This document shows positions 27,101 to 36,102 of a DNA stretch of 64,000 nucleotides, piece by piece (positions within the stretch are counted from its first letter, which is position 1; each line of letters opens with the position of its first letter). The notes below the pieces were generated by a model. It ran no database searches, was not told the DNA's origin, and saw only the letters and a list, made by a program, of their open reading frames with translations. Made by a program: the position numbers and the translations under genes. This DNA comes from Rhodocyclaceae bacterium (lineage in GTDB: Bacteria > Pseudomonadota > Gammaproteobacteria > Burkholderiales > Rhodocyclaceae), in contig JAGRFY010000025.1 of assembly GCA_020445765.1 (NCBI GenBank), positions 1 to 64,000 on the forward strand, read 5' to 3'.

Positions 27101-27481
27101 ATCGGGCAGACGCAGCACCAGCCGCACGGTGCGGCTCGGAACGTGTTCGCTGAGCTCGACCACCTCGGACTCGCCTTCCAGCAAGGTATTGTCGAGCGGG
27201 GGGCCGAGTCGCTCGGTGAGCTGGTCCCGCAGGCGGTCGGCATCGGTCAGCGAGCCCTGGGTGGCGAGCAGCAACTGCAGTGCCTCGAGGAAGGCGCTGA
27301 CGTAGGTGGCAGCGCTTCGCGCGGCCGTGGCGAGCCGTTGCTGAGCGTTCTCCTCCAGCGCGCGATGGACCGTGTAGCTCGCGCCGACCGCCAGCGCGAG
27401 CCCGACCGCGAGCACGACGCGCGCAACGAACTTGCGCTGCACGAGGCGCTGCAGCCGAGTATTGCCTACCACCGGCGGCAC
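24152..27481 (-). CDS. Membrane hybrid-free sensor histidine kinase with five PAS domains
   Basis: A 1109-residue protein. There is a membrane helix at about 20-38, a periplasmic loop, a second helix at about 205-225, then successive PAS/PAC units (starts marked by RLLDFIELSADWLWEVDGQ, RFRDLVALSSDWYWEQDDN, RYRTTFQQAPVGIGSLGLDG, RYRSLVNLSPDAIFVHRDG and RYRDVVESVNEVIFQTDTDG). The HisKA box is FSYSVSHDLRAPLRAIDGF with the phosphorylated His, and the HATPase_c has LLRNAWKFS, NGTGFD and GSGIGLATV. No receiver domain or neighbouring response regulator is present. The start codon is GTG and not certain. Signal unknown. Confidence 0.9.
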   Translation of the reverse strand: MPPVVGNTRLQRLVQRKFVARVVLAVGLALAVGASYTVHRALEENAQQRLATAARSAATYVSAFLEALQLLLATQGSLTDADRLRDQLTERLGPPLDNTLLEGESEVVELSEHVPSRTVRLVLRLPDGWSQTYSMARLLDEAGAGAPRISLELGRRRAPEPGVAGVALAGGFDPWGVTAHFRGSSLVGWPRYLPFASGALIALAALLAYEVLKRLQNRYEFAVAFSQTVSEIAESNQRRLLDFIELSADWLWEVDGQHRFTLVSNGIRSTANMDPSSFIGMRPWELDFEDLSEGFWDDYRTCIARREELRVVTSRRDSDGRLRHLEFIGRPMLERNGHFTGYRGVGRDLTGRIEAARERRASEERFRDLVALSSDWYWEQDDNLRFSDIATAGGSLAPWIRERWLGHTLQQIAEERGSGGHWPELATAQQAAKAFSDFVFRIDEGRPDAGWYAISGRPLRDADGRFTGYRGVIRDITAERLAQQALADSEARYRTTFQQAPVGIGSLGLDGKWVEANDTLCQMLGFGREELVGRSALLVTHPDDRPADREALQRILDGSWLTNTREKRFTRKDGREIWVRMNLSLLRDQSGDARQYIAVFEDIDERIAALRALHASEARYRSLVNLSPDAIFVHRDGVIRLANPACVKLFGAVDEHELLGRQMLDLIDPEHQIDAHHRISGLMSTNSERAAVAEQFQFRRIDGEALDVEATAVPVELDEEPVVLCVLRNIGERLAAQRALRESEARYRDVVESVNEVIFQTDTDGRLTFLNSAWPKISGFGIAESLGAPLEEFLHPDDRTKFQRRVAHMLSTPGSHFEAELRLRTAGGEIRWIEATTRPVPSPDGSVVGINGSLDDISTRKIAELTLKNINHELENRVQLRTAELEASNRELEAFSYSVSHDLRAPLRAIDGFAHVLEEDYRERLDTLAMQYLQRIRAASHRMANLIDDLLELARLTRQTLRKESVDLSEMAIQIVDELRAEAPERRTDLEVTAGLVVQADRVLIRVVMENLLRNAWKFSAEREVAKLRFLAERRDDQLAYCVADNGTGFDMNHAGKLFQPFQRLHRHSQYEGSGIGLATVQRIIQRHGGRVWAESAPGEGARFYFTLG

Positions 27482-27702
27482 GCTCCCGTGCGCCGGGGAT
27501 CGTCCCGGATCGAATTCCGGGCGCCGAATTCGCTGCTGCCTTGAGCCGGATGCACGCCGATTCGCCCGTTACGCAAATGCCCGATGATACGGCCTGAGGG
27601 CGGCCGGCGCATCATCGGGCCGAGGCGGCGGAGTGCAAGTCGAGAACGGGGGCGATAGAATTCCGGCTCGCCAGGATACGTCCGTACGGGGCGTGCAGGA
27701 TC

Positions 27703-29163
27703 ATGCTCGAACTGAAGGATTCCAGCCTGCTGCGGCAGCAGTGTCTGATCGACAACCGATGGGTCGACGCCACCGATGGTGAATGCGTCGAAGTGGACGA
27801 CCCGGCCAGCGGCCGGCTGCTCGGACGCGTGCCGAAGCTGGGCGCCGCCGAGGTCGGCGAGGCGATCGCCGCGGCCGACCGCGCATGGAAGCCGTGGCGC
27901 CGCCTGCTGGCGCGCGAGCGTGCCCAGGTGATGCTGCGCTGGCATCGCCTGATGCTCGAGCACGCCGAAGACCTGGCCCGGCTGATGACCGCCGAGCAGG
28001 GCAAGCCGCTGGCCGAAGCGCGCGGCGAGGTGGCCTATGCGGCGTCCTACGTCGAATGGTTCGCGGAAGAGGGCAAGCGGGTCTACGGCGACACCATCCC
28101 GACCAATGGCCACGACCGGCGCCTGATGGTGATTCGCCAGCCGATCGGCGTCTGTGCCGCCATCACGCCATGGAATTTTCCGGCGGCGATGATCACCCGC
28201 AAGGTCGGGCCGGCGCTGGCGGCCGGGTGCACGGTGGTGGTGAAGCCTGCCGAGCAGACGCCCTTCACTGCGCTTGCGCTGGCCGAACTGGCGGTACGCG
28301 CCGGATTTCCAGCCGGCGTGATCAACGTCGTCACCGGCGATCCGGTCGTCGTCGGACGTGAGCTGACGGCCAGCGAAACCGTGCGCAAGCTCTCCTTTAC
28401 CGGCTCCACCGAGGTCGGCCGCCTGCTGATGGCCCAATGCGCGCCGACGGTCAAGAAGCTGTCGCTGGAGCTCGGCGGCAATGCCCCGTTCATCGTCTTC
28501 GACGATGCCGATGTCGATGCCGCGGTCGAAGGCGCGGTGGCGTCCAAGTTCAGGAACAACGGCCAGACCTGTGTCTGCGCGAACCGGATCCTGGTCCAGG
28601 CCGGCATCTACGAGCGCTTTGCGGCGGCGCTGGCTCGGGCAGTCGAGGGCCTGCTGGTCGGCGACGGACGCGAGTCTGCCACCCATCTCGGCCCGTTGAT
28701 CGATGTCGACGCGGTGGCCAAGGTGCAGGCCCACGTCGACGACGCGCGGGCGCTGGGGGCGCGGCTGCTCACCGGCGGTCGCCGCCACGCCCTGGGCGGC
28801 CGCTTCTTCGAGCCGACGGTGCTCGTCGACGTCACGGCCGGCATGCGGATCGCGCGCGAAGAGACGTTCGGACCGGTGGCGCCACTGTTCCGCTTCGAGA
28901 CCGAGGACGAGGCGGTCCAGATGGCCAACGCGACCGAATACGGGCTGGCCGCCTATTTCTTCTCGCGCGACGTCGGCCGCATCTTTCGCGTCGGTGAGGA
29001 ACTGGAGTTCGGCATGATCGGCATCAACACCGGCGTCATGTCGAACGAACTGGCGCCATTCGGTGGGGTCAAGCAGTCCGGCATCGGCCGCGAGGGCTCG
29101 CGCTACGGCATCGACGAATATCTCGAGATGAAATATCTGTGCCTGGGCGGGATCGATCGATGA
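27703..29163 (+). CDS. gabD: NAD(P)-dependent succinate-semialdehyde dehydrogenase
   Basis: A 486-residue aldehyde dehydrogenase of the GabD branch. Visible are the NAD fold (PWNFPAAMITRKVGPALAAG, KPAEQTPF), the general-base Glu in LELGGNAPFIVFDDADVD, the catalytic Cys in NNGQTCVCANR, and FGGVKQSGIGREGSRYGIDE at the end, a GabD-typical tail. It oxidises succinate semialdehyde to succinate in GABA or related catabolism. Divergent from the sensor kinase gene across a 221-bp gap. Its stop overlaps the next start by four bases. Confidence 0.9.
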   Translation: MLELKDSSLLRQQCLIDNRWVDATDGECVEVDDPASGRLLGRVPKLGAAEVGEAIAAADRAWKPWRRLLARERAQVMLRWHRLMLEHAEDLARLMTAEQGKPLAEARGEVAYAASYVEWFAEEGKRVYGDTIPTNGHDRRLMVIRQPIGVCAAITPWNFPAAMITRKVGPALAAGCTVVVKPAEQTPFTALALAELAVRAGFPAGVINVVTGDPVVVGRELTASETVRKLSFTGSTEVGRLLMAQCAPTVKKLSLELGGNAPFIVFDDADVDAAVEGAVASKFRNNGQTCVCANRILVQAGIYERFAAALARAVEGLLVGDGRESATHLGPLIDVDAVAKVQAHVDDARALGARLLTGGRRHALGGRFFEPTVLVDVTAGMRIAREETFGPVAPLFRFETEDEAVQMANATEYGLAAYFFSRDVGRIFRVGEELEFGMIGINTGVMSNELAPFGGVKQSGIGREGSRYGIDEYLEMKYLCLGGIDR

Positions 29164-29735
29164 CGGCGGGCCCGAGCCATCCGCCGCTGGCCGCACCGTC
29201 GCCGTGGGTGGCGCGCTTCGCCGACCTGGTCGCGAACGGTGGCACCGTACTCGACTACGCCTGCGGCAGCGGCCGCCACGCCCGCTGGTTCGCGGCCCGG
29301 GGACATCCGGTCGTTGCCGTGGACCGCGACGCCACGGCGCTGGCCGCGCTAGGAGCGGTGGCCGGCGTAAGCACGGTGCAGGCCGATCTCGAGGACGGCC
29401 CCTGGCCGTTCGACCAAGGCCGCTACGCGGCCGTGGTGATGACCAACTACCTGTTTCGTCCGCGCTTCGAGCGGATGTGCGATCTCGTCGCCGATGGCGG
29501 CGTGCTGCTTGCGGAAACCTTCATGGTCGGCAACGAGCGCTTCGGCAAGCCAAGCAATCCGGCATTCCTGTTAAAGCCTGGCGAATTGATCGAGCGGACT
29601 GCCGGCGAGTTTTCCTTGGTCGCCTTCGAGCAGGGCAAGGTCGCGTCGCCCAAGCCCGCCGTGCTGCAACGCATTTGCGCGATCCGCGGCAGTGCAATGG
29701 GCACTCTCCCGCAGAGTCCGGGCGGCGAGACCTGA
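29160..29735 (+). CDS. Small class I SAM-dependent methyltransferase
   Basis: A 191-residue protein with the SAM-binding motif I VLDYACGSGRHARWFAARGH, acidic motif VVAVDRDATAL and a TNYLFRPRFE-type motif IV, as in TehB-like small methyltransferases. The substrate is not evident. It overlaps gabD by four bases (ATGA), so translation is coupled, but no functional link is known. Confidence 0.82.
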   Translation: MTAGPSHPPLAAPSPWVARFADLVANGGTVLDYACGSGRHARWFAARGHPVVAVDRDATALAALGAVAGVSTVQADLEDGPWPFDQGRYAAVVMTNYLFRPRFERMCDLVADGGVLLAETFMVGNERFGKPSNPAFLLKPGELIERTAGEFSLVAFEQGKVASPKPAVLQRICAIRGSAMGTLPQSPGGET

Positions 29736-29928
29736 TCCAGGACGTTCGATCCGCCGGAATCCCGCGCCTGCCACCGAGCCGATCGACGCGTCGCGTTGGC
29801 ACGCCGCCGATCGTGCTTCGAATCCGAGCATTGATCCCTGTCACCCTTTAGGTTTAGCGCGCTTGCATACGATGCTGCGCTGCAGCACGATGTGTTTCAG
29901 GACATTGCACATCAGGAAGGAGACACCG

Positions 29929-30669
29929 ATGCCCAAAACCACTGCCCTGTTGCTTTCGCTCGCACTGGCGACTGCGGTTTCAGCCCGTGCCGATGAAGGG
30001 GTCCATTGGGCCTACGACGGCCACGGCGGGCCGGATCACTGGGCCGAGCTGTCGAAGGATTTCTCGATGTGCGGCCTCGGGCGCAACCAGTCACCCGTGA
30101 ATCTCGCCGGGGCGGTGTCGTCCTCGCTTGCCGCGATCCGGTTCGACTACCCACTGGAAACCAGCGAGATCGTCAACAACGGCCACACGGTCCAGATCGA
30201 TATCGCGCCGGGCAGCTCGATCGACGCCGATGGCCACCACTACCTGCTGAAGCAGGTGCACTTCCATACGCCGAGCGAGAACCAGATCGACGGCAAGAGC
30301 TTCGCTGCCGAGGCGCATTTCGTGCACGCCGATGCGGACGGCAACCTGGCGGTGGTCGCGGTGCTGTTCGACGACGGTGCCAGCAGCCCGGCCCTGGTCG
30401 CGCTCGATCCGGCCTTGCCCGACCATAGCGGCGAGCACCGACCGGTACAGGCCAGGAACGCGATCGCCGCGTTGCTGCCGGCTTCGCGCGAATATTACGA
30501 ATACAGCGGCTCGCTGACCACGCCGCCGTGTTCGGAAGGCGTGCGCTGGCTGGTCATGAAACAGCCGATGACGATTTCACCGGCCCAGCGCGAGACCCTC
30601 GCGCGGATCATGCACGGACCGAACAATCGGCCGGTCCAACCGTTGAACGCGCGTCTGGTTCTGGACTGA
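29929..30669 (+). CDS. cah: Periplasmic alpha-class carbonic anhydrase
   Basis: A 246-residue protein with a signal peptide (LLLSLALATAVSARA) and the alpha-carbonic anhydrase signature: GRNQSPVNL, the zinc histidines in LKQVHFHTPSENQIDG and AEAHFVHADADG, and the SLTTPPCSEGVRWLV loop with a cysteine that can pair with the one in FSMCGLG. It interconverts CO2 and bicarbonate in the periplasm. A strong AGGAAGGAG site precedes the ATG. Upstream, 29736-29928 holds no gene. Confidence 0.95.
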   Translation: MPKTTALLLSLALATAVSARADEGVHWAYDGHGGPDHWAELSKDFSMCGLGRNQSPVNLAGAVSSSLAAIRFDYPLETSEIVNNGHTVQIDIAPGSSIDADGHHYLLKQVHFHTPSENQIDGKSFAAEAHFVHADADGNLAVVAVLFDDGASSPALVALDPALPDHSGEHRPVQARNAIAALLPASREYYEYSGSLTTPPCSEGVRWLVMKQPMTISPAQRETLARIMHGPNNRPVQPLNARLVLD

Positions 30670-30713
30670 GTACGCCGGGCCGCGCAGCGGACACGGCGCG
30701 GCATGCGATCGGA

Positions 30714-31787
30714 TCAGGTGCCGGGCGCGGTGGTGGCGGCAGCCATGTCGGCCAGAATGCGGCCGGCCAGCATCGACAGCCCGGCCGGCCGCAGGTCGTC
30801 GCAGGGGTAGCGGCGGGCGTCGGTGAAGCGGCGGTAGTTGCGGTTCTGGCTGCGATGATAGAGCGGGTCGTAGTGCAGATCGATCAGCTCGGCGAACAGG
30901 GTCGACAGCTCGAGGCACGTGGCCAGTTCGTGCCAACGGGCGAGGGTTTCGTTGCTCTGCAGGCTCTTCAGGCAGGACAAGCGGAAGGCGAGATCGTCCG
31001 GATCGTCGCCGAGGTAGGCGTAGTCGCGCAGCAGGAATTCGAGCCGTGCGTCGCGCGTGGCGTCGATCGCGATGCAGTCGCTGCCGCGCATCGCCTCGAT
31101 CAGTGCGTCCGGGACATGGACGCGGCCGATCTTCTTGCTTTCCGCCTCGACGAATACCGGGCGATCGGGGTCGAGCCCGGTGAGTTCCGACCAGATGCCG
31201 GACTCGAAGCGCTTTTGCGAAGGCTGTGGCCGGCCGGGCAGGGCGCCGAGGACGGAACCCTTGTGACACGCCAACCCCTCGAGATCGAGAATCTGGGCGC
31301 CCGCGGCGGCGAGCGCTTCGAGCAGCCGGGTCTTGCCACTGCCGGTAGCGCCGCACACCACGCGCCACGAGAGTTGCTGCGCGAGCGCATCGATCTGCTG
31401 CACCGCGTGGCGGCGCCAGGCCTTGTAGCCGCCATCGAGCTGGCAGGCATCCCAGCCGATCATCCGCATCCAGGTGACCATCGAACCGCTGCGCTGGCCG
31501 CCACGCCAGCAATAGATCAGCGGACGCCAGCCGCGCGGGCGATCGAGAAAGCGGGCCTCGAGGTGCTTTGCGATGTTGCGTGCCACCAGTGCACCGCCGA
31601 CCCGTCTGGCATCGAACGGCGACACCTGCTTGTACAGCGTGCCCACGCGCGCCCGCTCGTCGTCGTCGAGCACCGGGCAATTGATCGCGCCGGGAATCGC
31701 GTCCTCGGCGAATTCGGCCGGCGAGCGGACGTCGATGATCTCGTCAAACCGGTCCACCTGTGCTACGTTCGCGACGCCTTTGCTCAT
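30714..31787 (-). CDS. mnmH: tRNA 2-selenouridine synthase MnmH (SelU)
   Basis: A 357-residue protein with an N-terminal rhodanese domain carrying the catalytic Cys in IYCWRGGQRSGSMV and a C-terminal P-loop domain (CGATGSGKTRLLEAL). It converts 2-thiouridine at the wobble position of certain tRNAs to 2-selenouridine using selenophosphate, via a geranylated intermediate. It starts at an ATG preceded by AGGAAAG. The divergent neighbour is selD, maker of selenophosphate, and the two starts are 58 bp apart. Confidence 0.94.
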   Translation of the reverse strand: MSKGVANVAQVDRFDEIIDVRSPAEFAEDAIPGAINCPVLDDDERARVGTLYKQVSPFDARRVGGALVARNIAKHLEARFLDRPRGWRPLIYCWRGGQRSGSMVTWMRMIGWDACQLDGGYKAWRRHAVQQIDALAQQLSWRVVCGATGSGKTRLLEALAAAGAQILDLEGLACHKGSVLGALPGRPQPSQKRFESGIWSELTGLDPDRPVFVEAESKKIGRVHVPDALIEAMRGSDCIAIDATRDARLEFLLRDYAYLGDDPDDLAFRLSCLKSLQSNETLARWHELATCLELSTLFAELIDLHYDPLYHRSQNRNYRRFTDARRYPCDDLRPAGLSMLAGRILADMAAATTAPGT

Positions 31788-31845
31788 GCCTTTCCTGCCC
31801 GTCCGGGCGAGTGTTTCGGGACCGCCGGCGACGGCGGCATCTTCC

Positions 31846-32886
31846 ATGGAATCGATCAAACTCACGCAATTTTCCCACGGTGGCGGATGTGGCTGCAAAA
31901 TCGCGCCGGCGGTGCTGGCCGAACTGCTCGCCCGGACGCCGGCCGGCATCGTGCCGCCCCAACTGCTGGTCGGTGCCGACAAGGCCGACGACGCGGCGGT
32001 CTATCAATTGAATGATCGCCAGGCGATCGTCGCCACCACCGATTTCTTCACGCCGATCGTCGACGACCCATTCGATTTCGGTCGGATTTCAGCGACCAAC
32101 GCGATCTCCGATGTCTATGCGATGGGGGCGACGCCGATCATGGCGCTGGCCGTCGTCGGCATGCCCCTCGACAAACTGCCCGGCGAAGTCATCGGGCGGA
32201 TCCTCGAAGGGGGCGCCACGGTGTGTCGCGAGGCAGGGATTCCGATCGCTGGTGGGCACTCGATCGACGTGCTCGAACCGATCTACGGACTGGTGGCCCT
32301 CGGCGTCGTCGATCCCACCCGGGTCCGGCGCAACGACGCGGCGCTTGCCGGCGACCGGCTGCTGCTCGGCAAGCCGCTGGGCGTCGGCGTGCTTAGCGCG
32401 GCGCTGAAGAAGGGTCTGCTCGACGCCGCCGGCTATCGAGAGATGCTGCGCCTCACCACGCGGCTGAACACCCCGGGTCCGCGCCTGGCCCAGATCGGAG
32501 GTGTCCACGCGATGACCGACGTCACTGGCTTCGGGCTGGCCGGGCATCTGCTCGAAGTCTGCCGCGGGTCCGGCTTGTCGGCGGAGCTCGACGCGGGCGC
32601 GCTGCCGCTGATTCCGGCGGCGGAGCGCTTCGCCCGCGACGGCATCGCGACCGGCGCATCGGCTCGAAACTGGGCCGGCTATGGCCGGCAAGTCGAGATC
32701 GCCGGGACCTTGCCGGCCCATCTTCGCACCCTGCTGACCGATCCACAGACCAGTGGTGGCCTGCTGGTCAGTTGCGCGGCCGAGGTCGTCGCCGAGGTCT
32801 GCGAAGTGTTCCACGACGAAGGCTTCGACGACGTCGCCGAGATTGGACGCCTGGTCGAGGGCGCGCCGGCGATCGACGTGCGCTGA
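31846..32886 (+). CDS. selD: Selenide, water dikinase (selenophosphate synthetase)
   Basis: A 346-residue enzyme matching SelD from its N-terminus (IKLTQFSHGGGCGCKIAPAV with the catalytic Cys/Lys loop) through FDFGRISATNAISDVYAMGA, GGHSIDVLEPIYGLVALG and DVTGFGLAGHLLEV. Both cysteines of the GCGCK loop are TGT/TGC codons, so it is the Cys, not selenocysteine, form. It makes selenophosphate from selenide and ATP, here most directly for MnmH encoded divergently. No selA or selB is visible in the window. Confidence 0.96.
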   Translation: MESIKLTQFSHGGGCGCKIAPAVLAELLARTPAGIVPPQLLVGADKADDAAVYQLNDRQAIVATTDFFTPIVDDPFDFGRISATNAISDVYAMGATPIMALAVVGMPLDKLPGEVIGRILEGGATVCREAGIPIAGGHSIDVLEPIYGLVALGVVDPTRVRRNDAALAGDRLLLGKPLGVGVLSAALKKGLLDAAGYREMLRLTTRLNTPGPRLAQIGGVHAMTDVTGFGLAGHLLEVCRGSGLSAELDAGALPLIPAAERFARDGIATGASARNWAGYGRQVEIAGTLPAHLRTLLTDPQTSGGLLVSCAAEVVAEVCEVFHDEGFDDVAEIGRLVEGAPAIDVR

Positions 32887-32899
32887 ATCGTGCGTCGGC

Positions 32900-33497
32900 T
32901 CAACCCCTGCGATCGAGCAGCGGACGAAGGGCCTGCCAGATGTGGTCGAGAATGACCGGCTGGGCCTCTGCGGTCGGGTGGAGTCCGTCATCGAGGAAGG
33001 CAGAGGGATCGAGCGCGATCGGCTCGAGCAGAAAGGGCACGAGCGGGACGCCGCGGTCGTCGGCCACCTGATTGAAGCTGTCCTGGAACTTGGCGGCGTA
33101 GGCCGGGCCATAGTTCGGTGGCAGCCGCATGCCGACCAGCAGCACGCGGGTGCCGGCAGCTTTGGCGGTGTCGATCATCTGCAGCAGGTTGCGCCGCATC
33201 AGCGGTGGTGGCAGGCCGCGCAGGCCGTCATTGGCGCCAAGCGCGAGGATCAGGATGTCGGGCCGGTGGCGCTCGAGGGCCTGGGGCAGGCGCGAACGTC
33301 CGCCGGCGGTGGTCTCACCGCTGACGCTGCCATTGACCACATGCGCCTCGAAGCCCTCGGCCTCGAGGCGCCCCTGCAACAGGCTCGGCCAGGACTGATC
33401 CGCCCGCAGACGGTAGCCGGCGGATAGACTGTCGCCCCAGACGAGAATGTCGGTGGCATGCGCGCCGGCAGCGACCAGCACGAGGAACGACAACACG

Positions 33498-33517
<20 letters not shown>
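32900..33517 (-). CDS. tesA: Periplasmic arylesterase/thioesterase I (GDSL family)
   Basis: A 205-residue protein with a signal peptide (LLRSIVLSFLVLVAAGAHA) and the SGNH blocks: ILVWGDSLSAGY (catalytic Ser), VSGETTAGGRSRLP, LGANDGL, and DDGLHPTAE with the catalytic Asp and His. It matches TesA/esterase-lysophospholipase L1. Its start overlaps the divergent ybbA start by 20 bp, a compact version of the E. coli tesA-ybbA arrangement. Downstream it nearly abuts selD (13-bp gap, tail to tail). Confidence 0.92.
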
Positions 33518-34211
<694 letters not shown>

Positions 34212-34376
34212 CCGGACCGCATTCGACCTTGAGCCCGATCAAGCTTCTTGACCGCCGATGTATCGCAATTTTTCGCGCCGTGCTGGAATGAGACTGTATG
34301 CTGCTCTGGGCCGCCGCCGGCTCCGTCCCGCATGGTGTCCGTATCCGCCCGACCGTGTTCGTACGAGGTTCTCCCG

Positions 34377-34784
34377 ATGCCGCTGATTGAATGGAACGCT
34401 TCGATGGCCACCGGCCACATGGAGATCGATGCCCAGCACACCGTGCTGGTGGCGATCCTAAACCGCCTCCATGATTCGATCCAGGCCGGTGAGGGCGAGG
34501 CGACCACCGCGCTGGTGTTGAGGGAGCTGATCGAATACACGCGCTATCACTTCCGTAGCGAAGAGTCGCTGATGGTGCACGTGCCCTCCGAGGTCGCGCA
34601 GGCGCACAAAGGCAACCACGCAAGGCTGATCCAGCAGGTGCGCGAGTTCGAGGCGCAGTGCGAGCGCGGCGAGATCTCACCGCAGGAATTGCTCGATTTC
34701 CTGAAGGACTGGCTGCTGCTGCACATCACCGGGACCGACAAGCAACTGGCGAGTTCGCTCAGCCGGGAACGGCAGCCGGCCTGA
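34377..34784 (+). CDS. Bacteriohemerythrin
   Basis: A 135-residue four-helix protein with the diiron ligand pattern of hemerythrin: WNASMATGHMEIDAQHTVLV (His), YTRYHFRSEESLM (His, Glu), AHKGNHARLI (two His) and LLHITGTDKQL (His, Asp). These bind O2 and serve as oxygen carriers or sensors. The ATG at 34377 gives the standard N-terminus (PLIEWNASM); the open frame extends upstream without similarity. A separate transcription unit, 165 bp after ybbA. Confidence 0.9.
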   Translation: MPLIEWNASMATGHMEIDAQHTVLVAILNRLHDSIQAGEGEATTALVLRELIEYTRYHFRSEESLMVHVPSEVAQAHKGNHARLIQQVREFEAQCERGEISPQELLDFLKDWLLLHITGTDKQLASSLSRERQPA

Positions 34785-34806
34785 TCGGGGCGGGCCGGCG
34801 ACCGCG

Positions 34807-36102
34807 TCAGTCCAGCGCTGCGAGGACTCCGCGGGCTGCGGCGAGCCCGCTGCGCACGGCGCCTTCGAGGGTTGCCGGATAGGGCCCGCGGGTGTAGTCC
34901 CCGGCCAGCCACAGGCCGGGCAGCGGTGTCTGGTTGCCCGGGCGTGCCAGGTCGGGTATGCACGAAAAGGTTGCGCGGCGCTCGGCGATGGTACGGATCC
35001 AGACCGGTGGCGGGAGCCGTCCGTACGCCTGCTCGAGCTGTCGCTGGACGGCCAGCTCGAGCGCCTCGTGGGGCTGGTCGTCAAACGGGCTGCGGGCGCT
35101 GACGACCGCCGCCAGCAGCCCCGGTGGGCCGCCGAGGCGGCCGCGATCGAACAGCCATTGAGCGGGCCCGCCGGTGAGACCGGTCATCGGCGCACCGGTC
35201 ATCGGCGATTTTTCGTAGTGCAGATAGACGGTCGTGATCGGCTGGTGTTCCAACGCCTCGATCGACGCACGAACGCCGGCCAGTTCCGGAAACGGCGCCA
35301 GCAGCGGGGCGGCGTGATAGGCTGCGGTCGCCACCACCAGCTGGTTGTAGCCGGCCCAGGTCGGTCCGCCGTCGAGCCAGAACACGTCGTCCTCGAGCCG
35401 AACCCCGCGAATCGGATCGGACGTGCGCACGCCGTGCCCGCGGCGGCCGAGCCAGCGGGTGGCCGGCACCGGAAACAGCTCGGACAGATCGACCCTGGGA
35501 ATCAGCAGTTCGCTCGAAGCGCTGCCCGCAGCGAGGCTGTCGCGCAGCACATTGGCGAAGACCTGGGCCGAGGCTTCGGTCGCCGGCGTATTAAGGGCGG
35601 CGACGCAGAGCGGCTCCCACAGGCGCTCGCACAGTGTCGCGGTCTGTCCGAGTTCGGCCAGCAGGCGATCGACCGGCCGGTCGGGCGACACCTGCCAGCC
35701 GCGACGGCGCAGGCCCTGGATCAGCTTCGCCGCAGCGACGCGGTCGCGCCAGGCGAGTCCGCGTGCCCGCGCCAGGCCGACCGCCAGATGCAGCGGCGCC
35801 GGCAGCCGGGCAGCGCGCAGTTCGAAGCCGTCGGGGTAGGCGATGGTCAGTGGCAGGCTTTCGAGCACCTTGGGCGAGACACCGACCTGACGCATCATCT
35901 GCAGCAATTGCGTATAGGCGCCGATCAGCAGGTGCTGGCCGTTGTCCACCGGCGGATCCTGACGGGCGACGACCCGCGCGCGACCGCCGAGCACGCGGCC
36001 GGATTCGAACACCGTGACCCGTACCCGTTCCGAGCGCGCCAGCGCAACCGCGCAGGCGAACCCGGCATAGCCGCCGCCGATGATCGCGATCTCGGGCTTC
36101 AT
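34807..36102 (-). CDS. hpnE: Hydroxysqualene dehydroxylase HpnE
   Basis: A 431-residue FAD amine-oxidase-type enzyme. The dinucleotide fold is at the start (IAIIGGGYAGFACAVALARS, with E in VFESGRVLGGRARV) and a C-terminal FAD contact at GLWLAGDYTRGPYPATLEGA. In the HpnC-HpnD-HpnE route it reduces hydroxysqualene to squalene, precursor of hopanoids. It is the last gene of hpnC-hpnD-hpnE, overlapping hpnD by four bases. Confidence 0.92.
   Translation of the reverse strand: MKPEIAIIGGGYAGFACAVALARSERVRVTVFESGRVLGGRARVVARQDPPVDNGQHLLIGAYTQLLQMMRQVGVSPKVLESLPLTIAYPDGFELRAARLPAPLHLAVGLARARGLAWRDRVAAAKLIQGLRRRGWQVSPDRPVDRLLAELGQTATLCERLWEPLCVAALNTPATEASAQVFANVLRDSLAAGSASSELLIPRVDLSELFPVPATRWLGRRGHGVRTSDPIRGVRLEDDVFWLDGGPTWAGYNQLVVATAAYHAAPLLAPFPELAGVRASIEALEHQPITTVYLHYEKSPMTGAPMTGLTGGPAQWLFDRGRLGGPPGLLAAVVSARSPFDDQPHEALELAVQRQLEQAYGRLPPPVWIRTIAERRATFSCIPDLARPGNQTPLPGLWLAGDYTRGPYPATLEGAVRSGLAAARGVLAALD

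Noticed and set aside
31885..31905. Possible selenocysteine in SelD
   Set aside because: The catalytic loop codons are TGT and TGC, so both residues are cysteine; there is no in-frame TGA.
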